Shown here piece after piece: positions 10,609 through 21,388 of a DNA stretch of 64,000 bases (position 1 is its first letter; each line of letters starts with the position of its first letter). Below the pieces are notes generated by a model that was not told the DNA's origin, searched no databases, and saw nothing but the letters and a program-made list of their open reading frames with translations. Source of the DNA: Pyropia yezoensis (taxonomy: Eukaryota; Rhodophyta; Bangiophyceae; Bangiales; Bangiaceae); assembly GCA_009829735.1 (NCBI GenBank), contig CM020618.1, positions 36,618,894 to 36,682,893 on the forward strand. The letters run 5' to 3'. Both the position numbers and the translations under genes were made by a program.

Positions 10609-11277
10609 ATGGCGACCCCGGGGGTGGAGACGGACTCCCTCGATGAACGTATGGAGGACACCTCCTACGGTGCAGCGCCCGCCGGGACTTCCGGCGGGGG
10701 CTCCGCGTTTACTCCATGGGATGGGACTCCCGCGTCACCCGGCTTTGGGTTGACGGCGGAGTCTCCCCCGGAGGCGGGACAAGTTGTCCCGCGTGAGGCC
10801 TTGGGGCGGTGGTTTTACCCCGCTTGGCCTCTCTATGAGGAGGGGTTGACTGTTCTTCGCTGTGGCCGACTTGGCACAGCGATGGGTCGGGTATGGGACC
10901 GCCTACGGGAGAAGTATCTCCGTAGGGTCGGGTTCCCCGCCGGCTTCAGGACGGACCAGTTTGCCTTCCTGGACGACGAGGAGGTCGAAGACGTACAGCG
11001 GGCCAAGGCCATGGTGGACCGCGGGGGAACTATCCCGGGTCCCGGCGACTTGTCGACCTTTACTTGGGACGCGGTGGCAACTCGCCCCCCGTACCTTCAC
11101 GAGGCCGATTCGCACACTCATCACTTTGATGTGCGGATGGAGAAGGACTTCTGACGAGGTCCCCACTTGGTGACCTCGGCTCAACTTGAGTTTCCGCAGC
11201 AGTCTGCTGCCAGTAAGGAGCAGTACTATCCGAAGAAGCCCGAGTGGTGGCCTCAAGTTGATGTCCCCTACGGGTTC
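10609..11277 (+). pseudogene. Antisense ORF of A4, N-terminal part
   Basis: It begins with the same ATG and 'MATPGVETDSLDERMEDTSY' as the other copies and follows the shared sequence to the GGTTC site, where the A5 LTR starts. The 340 bp before the ATG (10272-10608) is the usual leader between the 3' LTR and the aORF. It presumably holds whatever promoter the antisense ORF uses; I see no clear TATA box in it. Confidence 0.8.
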
Positions 11278-11746
11278 TGTGGCAGTATTGACCCCCAGGT
11301 AGGGGGGCAACACGTGCCATGCAAGGGGCGGCAGGCCACTAGCCTGATCCGTTCCTCCCCCTGCATTTGGGTCCATATTCCGTAAGTTTGGGATAGTTAG
11401 CTTAGTAGTAAATCCAACTTGGATTTGAGGGTTTTCTGCATTTATCGTCTTGAATTTTCGTGTGGCCCGGTGGGCAGGTGCTGGGGTGGGAGATTCTGAG
11501 TGGCGAGATTCTGAGTGGACCCTGGGGGGATAAGGGGAGGGACAGCGGGGCTTGGCCCTGCGTCCCCGTCCCGACCAAGAAACTGTTGGACCACACACAA
11601 TCCTCTTGTTTGTCCGTGCGGGGTTCGCCCCACAACAGGGACAGAGTGTGTGCGACTTGCACTTCTTCCGGTTCCCCCGACACGGGAGGCAGCCCTTGCA
11701 CACCGCCCCAACTTGGGTGCCGTGTGTGCTAGTGGTTTTTGCCACA
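11278..11746 (+). repeat. Family-A LTR (5' LTR of A5)
   Basis: 469 bp, TGTGGC...GCCACA. It inserted directly after GGTTC in an antisense ORF and is followed by a primer-binding site. Confidence 0.93.
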
Positions 11747-11748
11747 TT

Positions 11749-11765
11749 TGGTGGAGCAGCAGGGG
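11749..11765 (+). promoter_or_regulatory. Primer-binding site of A5
   Basis: TGGTGGAGCAGCAGGGG, two bases after the LTR end, identical to the site in A1. Confidence 0.85.
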
Positions 11766-11849
11766 ACAGAGGTGAACTTTACCTCCGGGTGCACCCGGGT
11801 GTAGGGGTCCCTCTGTCTCAGAGGAACGGTGGTCTTGGACTGTGTCGTG

Positions 11850-12240
11850 TGGATCGTTAGCCAACACGGCTGGATCGGACCTCCCGACGTTCGGGAAACT
11901 CTCCGGTGACGACTTTACTCCGGCGCCTTTGAATACTGGCCAGACACAGGGTGTACCTGGGGTCGCGGAGGTGCTAGAGGCACTCCAGCCAGCAGGGCCG
12001 TGGGTATCGGTGCGGGCGGCATGCCACCCCGACCCAGTCGGGTGTTCACCCTGAGGGTCTTCCTCGGACCGGTGGTTCGCACTTCGGCCACCGGGTGGTA
12101 CACTCAAAGGGAACGTCCCAAGGTGAGAGGACTGTCCCCGCGAGATCCACTCGGGTTGGATTCAACTTCGGCATAGAGCCGTCGCCAACTAGGCGCGTGG
12201 AGGACGGCGGACCTTCACTCGTCGGTGATGGGCTCGAGCC
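11850..12240 (+). pseudogene. gag: gag remnant of A5
   Basis: It matches the low-complexity N-terminal part of the family-A gag (compare 29119 onward in element E). The capsid-like part is not present, so this is a relic. Confidence 0.7.
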
Positions 12241-12289
12241 TGTGACAGGGGTCGTAGCAAGTTGCTACCCCCGCCACCCTCAAAGAAAG

Positions 12290-13432
12290 TATCTTTGATC
12301 GGGAGCCAAGTTCGGCTATATCGACCAACATGAGGGACCGGCAGTAGCGGTCACCCTCAACGCGGGCGCGAGTAGCGACCCGAAGTCCGGAAAGGAGAAG
12401 CACCAAGCCAAGTCGGCCACCTCTCCTCGTCCCCATGTGAACATGGAGGGTGTTCCACCCAGGTTGAGGGTTCAAGTTGAACGCCTCTTGGACCAATATC
12501 ACAAGTTGTGGGATGGTCAGTTGGGACTCATGAGAGCCACCCAACACCGGATCGAGTTGAAACCCCGTGTACCCCCTATACGCCAACAACCGTATAGGGG
12601 AGGGCCCCGTTCAAGGGCCCTCGTTGAGGAGCGCTTCAACAAAACTATTGTTAGGCAGCTGCGCCACTATGTGAGTGAGCACGTGAAAACGTGGGACCAA
12701 TACATTTCTATTCTTACCACTGCCTACAATTCGCAGGTTCACTCATCTACCGGGGAAGTACCCCTCGCTTTTGTGACCCCCCGTCGCGTGCGGTTCATTG
12801 CTGTGCGGCGGTCGCTCCCAACTAGGGAGGATAGTGGCAGTACGCCTACTCGTACTGAGAGTAAGGCGGAGTTCGCTGCTAGGCTTGAACACCTCATCCC
12901 TAAAGTCAGGGCTGAGATGGACAAAGCACAAAAGCGCTACAAGCGTACCTTTGACAAAAAGATGCGCAATGCTAAGCATGTCCCCGAACAGGGTGACTGG
13001 GTGCTGGTACACTCACACACCCCAACTGGGGGTAAGTTGGTATTCCAGACGAAGGGGCCGTACCAGGTCCTTCTTACTGATGGGCGGCGTTTCACCATCG
13101 AAAGTGACGATGGGGTCCGCACAGTGAACGGACAGGACGTGGTCAAAGTTGCACCACCGCCTGCAGGCGACGCAGCTTGGGCGCGTGCTTTGGAAGCGTG
13201 GCGCCTCCCCTCACTGCCTGCGGCCAAACAGGGCCCGCAGGAGTACGTGTTCGATAAGTTCATCGACCACGGATGGGATGGGGATACTAACCGCCTCATG
13301 TTGAGGGTGCGTTGGTTTGGCTACAAAGCCAAGGATGATACGTGGGAGTATGTGGAGGACCTTCCCGCTGAGAAGGTCCGGGCATACTGTGCTCGGAATG
13401 AGATAGACCCTAACAGCCCCCCCTCAACGTGA
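12290..13432 (+). pseudogene. pol: pol remnant of A5, ending in integrase C-terminus and chromodomain
   Basis: It starts with sequence matching the region before reverse transcriptase in element E ('SRALVEE' near 12625) and ends with the integrase C-terminal region and chromodomain. The catalytic reverse transcriptase and most of the integrase core are not present. Confidence 0.78.
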
Positions 13433-13543
13433 GGGAAGGCCGAGTAACAGTGCCAAGAGAGTGCTTCAAGTCGAAGTGGTACGTAGAGTGGCTTTTCACT
13501 AATGCCGTAACCCTCACACTCTTACAACAAAGGCAGCTGCCAA

Positions 13544-15487
13544 CTAGGCATGCATGCTAGACTCTCCCACTCCACGGCCCTCGCCCTCACGTGAAGGCGA
13601 GCGGCGAGACCCACGCAGATAACGGTCTCCACTCGTTGGAAGGGGCGGCGGCTCCAAGTCGGAACCGCCGCGCCCCTCACGGTCGCGCAAGTGGCGCCGA
13701 CCGTGGCTACTCTTCTGCCTGGTCTTGCGCGCAAGTTTGCGACGCAGACGCTGGACAGACTCCGTCTCGGACGGGGTAGAGGACTCCGAGACGGAGTAAG
13801 ACAACTCGTCTGCCGACACGGAGGGAGAGCGCCGCGAGTGTCGGCGACGACGGCGAGGAGGCGAGTATGCCCGGCTCGCGCGACGTTTGCCACGCCCAAG
13901 TGGGGCTGGCTGGGGCATAATAGCCCCAATGCGAGCCAACTCGGCCGTCATAAACGCCGCCACCGACTCGCAACTCGCGGTCGCCACCGCAGTACAAACG
14001 CGCTCCTCAAGTTGAGGTGTCTCAGAAACTTGAAGGGTTGCGGTCGACGCGGCCAACCAGGAAATGGTGCGCACCAACGTGGTGATCATCATCTCCGAGG
14101 TTAGAGGCGTGGGCGGTAACACCAACTTGGGGTATACCGTCAGGAGGGTGGCCCCCAAGTTGGTGGACACCGGGGTGGACGACTCAACGGCCACGCTAAT
14201 CGGGATGTCCCCGTGTGGCTGGTAGGGGACAGGAGGAAGCGGAGGGGCACGCCGAGGTGGCGGTACCCGGGTATAACTGCGACCCCGACTTGGGGCCCCC
14301 GCAGTAGGTTGAGTCATATGGTCATGATATGAGGGCACGGCCATCACTATGGGCTTGTCCGGGGTTGGCGCAGTGTGGCGATCCACCCCCGGGGCATACG
14401 GGTAGTCCCCGATGACCAGCCCCTCTCACAGTACCACACGGCCGTCGTGAAGTTCACGAGCACCCCATACGAACTGGCGAAGTGCGCCATCGTCCTTGGG
14501 CCCACGAGTGGGGCGGCGCAACTTGTGCTCAATGCTCTCCCACTCGATAAACTTGTGGAGGCGGAGCATCTCCTCAAGCAGAGTGAGTTTTCCTGATGAG
14601 CACCCCTCAGCAACTAGCTGAGGGGTGAGCTGTTCCAAACCTTGGATAAGCCGGAGGGGGAGATGCCAGAGCATCCCCCGCCGCTGAACACAAGACACCC
14701 AGGTCGACATGACCTCGAGGAGCCACTGGGTGGCCAACATGGCCCACACCAGGTGATCAGGGCCAGCCGTGAGCATGACGGAGCCGAAGTGGTCCAGCAG
14801 CCGTGGTAGCAACGCCGGGAACCCGTAGGGGACCTCAACTTGAGGCCACCACTCGGGCTTCTTCGGATAGTACGGCTCCTTGCTGGCAGCAGACTGTTGA
14901 GGAAACTCAAGTTGAGCCGAGGTCACCAAGTAGGGTCCTCGCCGGAAGTCTTTCTCCATCCTCACATCAAAGTGATGAGTGTGCGAATCGGCCTCGTGAA
15001 GGTACGGGGGGCGAGTTGCCACCGCGTCCCAAGTAAAGTTCGGCAAGTCGCCGGGACCCGGGATAGTTCCCCCGCGGTCCACCATGGCCTTGGCACGCTG
15101 TACGTCCTCAGCCTCCTCATCGTCCAGGAAGGCAGACTGGTCCGTCCTGAAGCCGGCAGGGAACCCGACCCTACGGAGATACTTCTCCCGTAGGCGGTCC
15201 CATACCCGACCCATCGCTGCGCCAAGTCGGCCACAGCGAAGAACAGTCAACCCCTCCTCATAGAGAGGCCAAGCGGGGTAAAACCACCGCCCCAAGGCCT
15301 CACGCGGGACAACTTGTCCCGCCTCCGGGGGAGACTCCGCCGTCAACCCAAAGCCGGGTGACGCGGGAGTCCCATCCCATGGAGTAAACGCGGAGCCCCC
15401 GCCGGAAGTCCCGGCGGGCGCTGCACCGTAGGAGGTGTCCTCCATACGTTCATCGAGGGAGTCCGTCTCCACTCGCGGGGTCGCCAT
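13544..15487 (-). CDS. Antisense third ORF of A5
   Basis: On the minus strand, from the conserved ATG ('MATPRVETDSLDERMEDTSY') to the conserved end ('GESSMHA'), 112 bp from the pol stop. Globular Trp-rich part and RS-type tail as in A3. The RS tail differs from A3 by many replacements but keeps its Arg/Ser character, while the globular part is nearly unchanged. The frame stays open for about 170 bp before the ATG, but other copies do not conserve that. About one break. Confidence 0.72.
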
Positions 15488-15812
15488 GGCTCTCTCAAAG
15501 TTGGGGAGAGACGCTCTGGCTATCGCGGCACGAGACCCGCCTCGAGTTGAGGGGGACTCGGATCGTGGGTATATGGGTGGCCTCCCCAGCGTGGGGCGGC
15601 CCAGTGGAAGGTGAAGGGGAGGTGGTTGTGATGGTGAAGTGTGAACTGAGGAGAGCAAGCTGCCGAGTGGGAAAGCTTGAGGAGAGGGGCGGTCAACGTG
15701 ACCGCCTCCACATCCGCGTTACGTACTCGAGGGGGGACAGTAAGTCGCCCCCCCAACGCCTAGACGTGCGTTTACGCACCCCCTCACAGGGCCGACCGGG
15801 TCGGTCGGAACT

Positions 15813-15825
15813 GAGGAGAGGGGAG
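15813..15825 (+). promoter_or_regulatory. Polypurine tract of A5
   Basis: GAGGAGAGGGGAG directly before the 3' LTR. The same purine run precedes the LTRs at 3617 and 10271 (minus strand) and, with a small change, at 37360. In Ty3/gypsy elements it primes plus-strand DNA synthesis. Confidence 0.8.
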
Positions 15826-16294
15826 TGTGGCAGTATTGACCCCCAGGTAGGGGGGCAACACGTGCCATGCAAGGGGCGGCAGGCCACTAGCCTGATCCGT
15901 TCCTCCCCCTGCATTTGGGTCCATATTCCGTAAGTTTGGGATAGTTAGCTTAGTAATAAATCCAACTTGGATTTGAGGGTTTTCTGCATTTATCGTCTTG
16001 AATTTTCGTGTGGCCCAGTGGGCAGGTGCTCGGGTGGGAGATTCTGAGTGGCGAGATTCTGAGGGGATCCTGGGGGGATAAGGGGAGGGACAGCGGGGCT
16101 TGGCCTTGCTTCCCCGTCCCGACCAAGAAACTGTTGGCCCACACACCATCTTCTTGTTTGTCAGTGGGAGGATTGCCCCACAACAGTGATAGAGTGTGTG
16201 CGACTTGCACTTCTTCCGGTTCCCCCGACACGGGAGGTAGCCCTTGTACACCGCCCCAACTTGGGTGCCGTGTGTGCGAGAGGTTTTTGCCACA
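15826..16294 (+). repeat. Family-A LTR (3' LTR of A5)
   Basis: 469 bp, TGTGGC...GCCACA. The outer edge lies directly in the gag of element D. Confidence 0.93.
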
Positions 16295-17594
16295 GATGGT
16301 TGGCCGTCTTGCCTCTTGCCTCCGTGGCCTCCACCTCACCGATGGCCATTTCAGGAAGCCGTGGCCGTGGTCTACGGGGACGTGGGATAAATGAAGTCCT
16401 TCGACCCCCGTCCTCCCCCTTGGAGCCCCCCTTGGCCAACTCAATGACCTCCTTGGCCGCCTTGAACTTTCCGGCCGTGTAGGTAACCAACCTTTGGTAC
16501 GGGCAGGCGGGGTCGTTGTAAACGAAGGTGTCCGTGCGCAGGAATTCCGGTGGGCCTTGAATGAGTTGTTGTTTCATAGTCCCTTCAGAAATAATATTCC
16601 CACAAGACTCAGAGAGGCTTCGTAGGCGTAGAGCGAAGGCCTCAACGGTCTCATCCGACTCCTTCGCAGCCCGACTAAACTTGTCTTGCGCCAAGGCCAG
16701 CGTATGCGGCTCCGCGTAGGTGTCCAAAAACCAGTTGATGGCCTCGGGGTACGTCGTAATAGCGCAATCACCTGACGTACTTGCCGAACCGGGGAGGGCC
16801 CGCGTGTACCGCGTCTCCGCGTCACCCAAGCGAAAATGGGGCACCGCGTAGAGGGCCATCCCTTCCGACACACCATTATCGTCGCAGGCCTTGGTAAACT
16901 TGCGTGGCCATGAGAAGACCTTCAGGGGCTCCTTGCCAGAAAAGGGGGGGTAGTCCCCAAAAGAGTGTTTCATGTTCTTGGCCGTCCTCCCCATCTTACT
17001 GGCCTCCTTCGTACCATATTTAGTGGCCCGGCTCCGCAGACGATATGTGTTGTAGTTCAACATACGGGCAAAGCGATCGTCCGCCGCCGCTATTCCCTTG
17101 GGGCCTTCCGAGGCATTGGAAGCCACGTGTCCACTTTGGTCCTGGTCACCCTCGGTTGCCGTCGACGAAGACGACTTAGAATCCGAATCCGACGACGAAT
17201 CATGGCCACGACGGTAACGACGACGGCCACGACGGCTCTTGCTCTTCTTGCTTGTGTGCGAGCCACCGGTGTGACCCGGTTGGCCCGCTTGATCCTCCAC
17301 GACCATAGGGGTGCTGGCCACCTGAAGGGAAGTCACAGCCCGGGACACCTCGGCCAAGATGTCCGTTCGAAAGACGTTTAGGACCGACCGTAGATCAGTT
17401 GGCCCCAGGGTTGGTAGGCCACGGCTAGGCCCACCAAAGGGCGGTGTAAGAGAACGGGGCGGGGGAATTCTCGAGGGCCCACCGCGACCACGGCCTGGGC
17501 CAACCCCCGAGCCTTCACCTCCACCCGCCGGCGTAACTTGGGACACGTCCGACGGCGCACCGCGGCCCCGGCCACCACGGGGTAGGTCCGCCAT
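16295..17594 (-). pseudogene. gag: gag of element D, interrupted
   Basis: Starting at ATG 17594 the frame codes for about 430 residues. It begins with a Gly/Pro/Arg-rich N-terminus, then a helix with 'LRSVLNVFRTDILAEVSRAV', a Lys/Arg/Ser/Asp-rich linker (about residues 120-170), and a capsid-like domain ('LKVFSWPRKFTKACDDNGVS', 'YPEAINWFLDTYAEP', 'ESDETVEAFALRLRSLSESC') that parallels the gag of family A. The C-terminus, where a zinc knuckle would be expected, is replaced by LTR sequence, so the last residues of the open frame are not D's own. Confidence 0.8.
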
Positions 17595-17723
17595 GTTGGC
17601 CGTCGACACTCGACTAGCAGGCCGTCTGGCCCCACTAGGAAGGAGTAGGAACCACGAGAGAACGGCGATCCACTACAAACGAGGGAGAGAGGCGTCCTGG
17701 TACAGGGTAAAGAAGTTGCCCCT

Positions 17724-17740
17724 CCCCTGCTGCTCCACCA
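17724..17740 (-). promoter_or_regulatory. Primer-binding site of element D
   Basis: TGGTGGAGCAGCAGGGG on the minus strand, four bases from the LTR end at 17745. Same site as family A although the LTRs and gag differ. Confidence 0.8.
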
Positions 17741-17744
17741 TTAA

Positions 17745-18764
17745 TGTAGCGTTACGACCACCGCGTGCCCACAGGGAACCCGATCCAGCCCAGAGGGACA
17801 AAGGGTAACCACTAGAAGGAACGGGCCAGGGAACCCCCCGCGCGCTTGCCCACCTCCCGGTGCGAGGTAAAGATAAAAGGCTTCTGCCCACGGGGATGGA
17901 GAAACCCAAAGCAACGATGTTTTACAACAGGGTCCTCGTTGGGACCCCGGGCCAAGCCCGTAAGAACCCTCCAAAGGGCTCCCCAGGTGACCTCCCAGGC
18001 GCCCTCCCCAGCGGGCCAAGTGCCAGCATGCACCCGGCCTACACCGGAGAGCACCGGGGCACCCGCGCCAACAATAATCCCTCGAAAGAAAAGCAAGCGA
18101 AAACCCCCCACACACAGATGCAATCCGCCCGAAAAACCCAATGGGAGAAAAAGGGCGAAAAGCACGAAAATACGCAAGGAAAATCTAGAAGAGACAAATG
18201 CATAGGAAACAGTCAAATCCAAGGGCACCAAGTCCAGCGGGGTACAACCGCCTCCCTCGGTCAGTCCACAACCAGCGGCCAGCAATACCCGTCCTCCCGT
18301 GACGGCCGACCAATGATCCGCTGACGCCCCAACGTAGGCCAGCACTCCGCGGTATCTCAGGAGGGGGAACGAGGGCCACAAACGCCACAAGGGGCTTTTT
18401 TTCCCTCCCGTCTGCTTTTCACCATCACCCCCCCCCCCCGCCTCACCCACACAAGCGGGCCCTCGCTCTCCCACCGCAGCCCATCCACTGTTGGTGCCGG
18501 AGGCGCCTTCTCCCTGCACACCCCATTCCCTCATCCCCCGAGCCACATTGGGTGCACAGAGGCTGGTACCAACGAAGTCGCCGACCAAGGGCCTGTCGCG
18601 TCCGGCAGGAGGAGGGGGGGGGGGGGCTGCTTGGCTCTGGCTGGTGGGAGGGGCAGGGGACCAGGAGAGGAGAGGGGACCTCGCCGCTCCCTCATCGGAG
18701 GTCGTCGGGGGCGCACGCCGACGGTCCCGACCCACGACAAACGCATGAGTACCTGTCGACTTCA
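17745..18764 (-). repeat. Probable LTR of element D, outer end not fixed
   Basis: The inner end is TGTAGCGTTACG read on plus (so CTACA at the minus-strand LTR end), next to the primer-binding site. The GC-rich, gene-free sequence continues to about 18765, where composition changes to AT-richer DNA. No second copy of this LTR is in the window, so the outer boundary is a guess. A 317-residue minus-strand frame inside it is low in complexity and probably not a gene. Confidence 0.35.
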
Positions 18765-19197
18765 TGGACCAATCAAAAATCGGTTCGAACGAATTCCTCT
18801 CGAGAGAGCATTTTACAAACGAGGACTCTCACACGAAATAAGAACCTTAAATAAATGCCCCGAAGCCGACCCCGAGATCCTTCCCTATTACGCCTACCCC
18901 TCTTCCAAGCCTCAGTTAGCGCACGGGCCCGAACCAGCGCCCGAGCCGGGGAAATTAATTCAAAAAGAATGGCCCCGTTTCAGGATGGTCTGCAACCGGT
19001 CCACTCAGGGTGTCCCTCAGAGCGGTACACAACCAAGAGACCCAAGGGCGTCATGAGTTCACAAGGACCTCTGGAATCCTTCTGTCAGCATGGCGGCCGT
19101 GGACCCCGCCCGGGCCCCAACCGAGAAGAACCTCGATGTGTCTTTTTTGTGCAACGGACCATAGTTTCAAAAGCCGTGCCGTCTTTTCCAGCACCAT
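18765..19197. other. Gene-free, AT-richer stretch
   Basis: No reading frame with protein-like composition, no repeat and no RNA gene recognised. It separates the D element from the inverted-repeat element at 19198. Confidence 0.4.
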
Positions 19198-19540
19198 CCT
19201 GAGGGCAGAGCCACCAACGTGGGTTATCGGGAGATTTACCAATATTGATAATCTTATATTTTGATACGTAAGTCGGACTTGTGGTTCGTCAAACTTCTGG
19301 AATCGTAACAGCTAATCAAAGCGCGTTCTCGTTGGCCTGGGATAGCTCAAAAGCTATCGCCCGACCAAAAGGCTCTGCTTTGGCTCGGCGATAGCTCAGA
19401 GCTATCGCGGGTCAATTTCGTACAGGTCTCTGATTGGATGATCTTTGATAACATAGACCTGGCATTCTTTCATGTAACGTTACATACCGAATAGTTTTGG
19501 TTTTCTCTCGATAGCCCACGTTGGTGGATGTGCCCTCAGG
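19198..19540. mobile_element. MITE-like inverted-repeat element, 343 bp
   Basis: The two ends are 36-bp inverted repeats (19198-19233 and 19505-19540) with about four mismatches. The outermost nine bases are CCTGAGGGC. The interior is AT-richer than its surroundings and holds no ORF, which fits a non-autonomous DNA transposon. It also contains two short palindromes at 19341-19359 and 19389-19407. No convincing target-site duplication: flanks are CAT on the left and CAC on the right. Superfamily not assigned. Confidence 0.7.
19389..19407. repeat. Short palindrome inside the MITE-like element
   Basis: Arms CGATAGCTC and GAGCTATCG around one central base. A related but shorter palindrome (GATAGCT, four-base loop, AGCTATC) lies at 19341-19358. 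Both share the core GATAGCT/AGCTATC, so the element contains a duplicated hairpin unit. Confidence 0.75.
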
Positions 19541-21180
19541 CACACCAAGGAGTACTGTGAAACAGTTTCAGCTCGATACGATCATTAGCGACGAATTTAT
19601 CCCGCTTTTCTTACCGGCCTAGCTATATGGAATCCGCCTGTAAGGTGCCCCCTCGTCCTTGCCTCCGTGTTGCTATATATCCTCCGCCTCCTGCTCCCTT
19701 CCACCGCATCCAGGAAGTATGTCGTGATGCCCCTCAAGGCTGGTCGTGAGCCGACGGTGTCTCGGGCAGACCTCCTACTGCTCTTGTCTGCGGGTTGAAG
19801 GGTGGTATCTGCGCCGCTCTGGCGCCGACGCCCTCCTCCGCCAGTCGCCCCTCCCCCCCGCCCCCCACTCGTCGCCACTTTTGAGCTTTCGGGATGCGAC
19901 TCACTCCTTCCCACGCCCCCCTCTGCCTGTTTATCCACGCAGGCGGCCCAGAATCGCCGTCTTCCCCGCAGCATGCGGTGTGCATCAATTGATGCAATAC
20001 TCGTGCATCGCCTTGTTGGAATAGACATTACTAGCGGGGAGCGGATCAGTCGCTTGTTGGCAGCTGGAGAGTCTCGCGTGGGAAGCGCGCCCTTCTTTTC
20101 GTGGGTTGGCCCGTCCCCTGTCCCTCGGGCCCGTCTCCTGCAGCAGCAACCCTCCCCCAGCAACCACCGACACCTGGTCATGCGAGCGCCATGGCCCAGC
20201 GGCTTTAGTAGCTACCCCCCGGTCGTCATCGCCCGACTTGCCGAGCGGCCACTTGCGGCCGCCCCCAGCTATCGCTCTCGCGCACTTCCCCCACAGGCGG
20301 GCAACACCGCATCTGCGTGGTTCGGGCAGGTGGCCTGCGCGCGCGGGGATGGCCTTACCGCGTGCGAGTTCTTCCCTCAAGGGCGCGCGCCGCTCGTGCG
20401 GCGGCGATTGCCACTTGGCCCGTTGGCCGGCTGCGGCGTCGAGAGCGTTGGCGGGGGTCAGATCATGTAACCAGGAAGGGGGGGTGGGGAGGTGGGGCGG
20501 GGGGGGGCAGGGTGCGGGTGGAAGGGGAGGGAGGCGGGAGGGTAGGCAGTAACGGGAAGGGGCGGCCAGGTAGGCAGAAGGCTGGGAAGAGGGCGAAGCG
20601 GAAGGGGGGGGACCGGGGGCCTGACACGACGCCAACCGCCGGTAATGGGGAGAGGGGGGGAGAAGAGGGGAGGCGGGGGCAGCGTAGGGCGAAAGGAGGA
20701 GGGGAGGTGGGGATAGATCAACAAGCGGAAGAGGGAGGAGGGGGAGGCCCTTACGCTGCAACGGCCGTGGACAGAAGGGGAATGTCAGACGGAGAAGGGG
20801 AAGTCGGGGGACGCTGAGCGCCTGCCACTTCAGCCACGACGTGTAGCAGCGGAAGGGGGAGGGGAGGAGGGGAGGGGGCGGGAGGGTATGGGGACAGGCC
20901 TCTGGGCGAATCGGCGGGTAGGGAGGACGGACGCTGCCATTGCATCCACCACGGGTTGGGCGGCGGCGTATGTGGCGGCGAAGCCCACACGACGCAGACG
21001 TCGGCCGACGGATGGGGGGGGGACCAACCGGCAGCCAGTGGCACGCCGCCGCCACCGCTGCCGCCGCCGGCGGGCCGGACGAGGACGGGAGGGATGCGCC
21101 GTGGGGGGGACGGGTGACGCGGGCGCGACGCTGCCGACGCCCGCTGCGCGCCAGTGCGCCGTGCCTGCCCAGCGGGCGCC
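19541..21180. other. GC-rich spacer without a recognised gene
   Basis: Several frames stay open for up to 417 codons on either strand, but the translations are Arg/Pro/Gly/Ser-rich and the frames overlap one another, as expected from base composition alone. I see no domain, no conserved block and no RNA gene. Confidence 0.4.
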
Positions 21181-21188
21181 CATAAAAG
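21181..21188 (+). promoter_or_regulatory. Possible TATA box for the secreted protein gene
   Basis: CATAAAAG in an otherwise very GC-rich context, 201 bp before the ATG at 21389. The intervening leader is C/T-rich. No other AT-rich motif lies between them. Confidence 0.4.
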
Positions 21189-21388
21189 GGCCCCTTCCGC
21201 CCGGTCGGTGGTGAGTGGGACGAGCAGCACCACATCACACCCCACCCGCGCTCGCCTCCCTCTGCCAGCCACCGCCGCCCACCCCACCCCCCCTTGTCAC
21301 TCCGTCGGGACGCGCTGTCCGCCTCTCACCATCACCTTCCATTCCCCCTCCACCCCTCTTCGCCCAACCCTCCTTCCCTGCCGACACG

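Larger units (their letters stand above)
7704..11277 (+). mobile_element. Ty3/gypsy element A4, rearranged 3' half
   Basis: From left to right: pol 3' end on plus (7705-8411), C-terminal part of the antisense ORF on minus (9797 to 8523), GAACC, a family-A LTR on minus (9803-10271), purine tract and 5' part of the antisense ORF on plus (10609-11277), ending in GGTTC against the LTR of A5. The antisense ORF is thus split at its GGTTC site, and the two pieces point in opposite directions. This is what an insertion of A5 into the aORF, followed by inversion between two oppositely oriented LTRs, would leave. Confidence 0.75.
11278..16294 (+). mobile_element. Ty3/gypsy element A5, shortened copy with two LTRs
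   Basis: LTR at 11278-11746, primer-binding site, gag and pol remnants, antisense ORF, purine tract, LTR at 15826-16294. At 5.0 kb it is about half the length of element E, so it is internally reduced and cannot code for a full gag-pol. The two LTRs differ at roughly 4% of sites by eye. The flanks do not match each other (GGTTC left, GATGG right). The GGTTC is instead repeated in inverse form at 9798-9802, so the right-hand LTR has probably been exchanged by recombination. Confidence 0.85.
16295..17744 (-). mobile_element. Ty3/gypsy element D, gag and leader; host of the A insertions
   Basis: On the minus strand: an LTR ending at 17745, primer-binding site, short leader and gag, which is interrupted at 16295 by the family-A LTR. 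The remainder of D is not seen and would lie left of the nested A copies, beyond the window. The gag frame is open across the visible part. Confidence 0.78.

Noticed and set aside
16295-16300. Target-site duplication for the family-A cluster in D
   Set aside because: The right flank is GATGG, but no matching copy was found at a left boundary within the window.
17812-18765. A 317-codon minus-strand frame in the probable LTR of D
   Set aside because: No recognised domain, position inside a likely LTR, and mixed low-complexity composition.
19985-21238. A 417-codon minus-strand frame
   Set aside because: Low-complexity Pro/Ser/Arg translation, overlapped by other open frames. No domain, and it overlaps the start region of the secreted protein gene.
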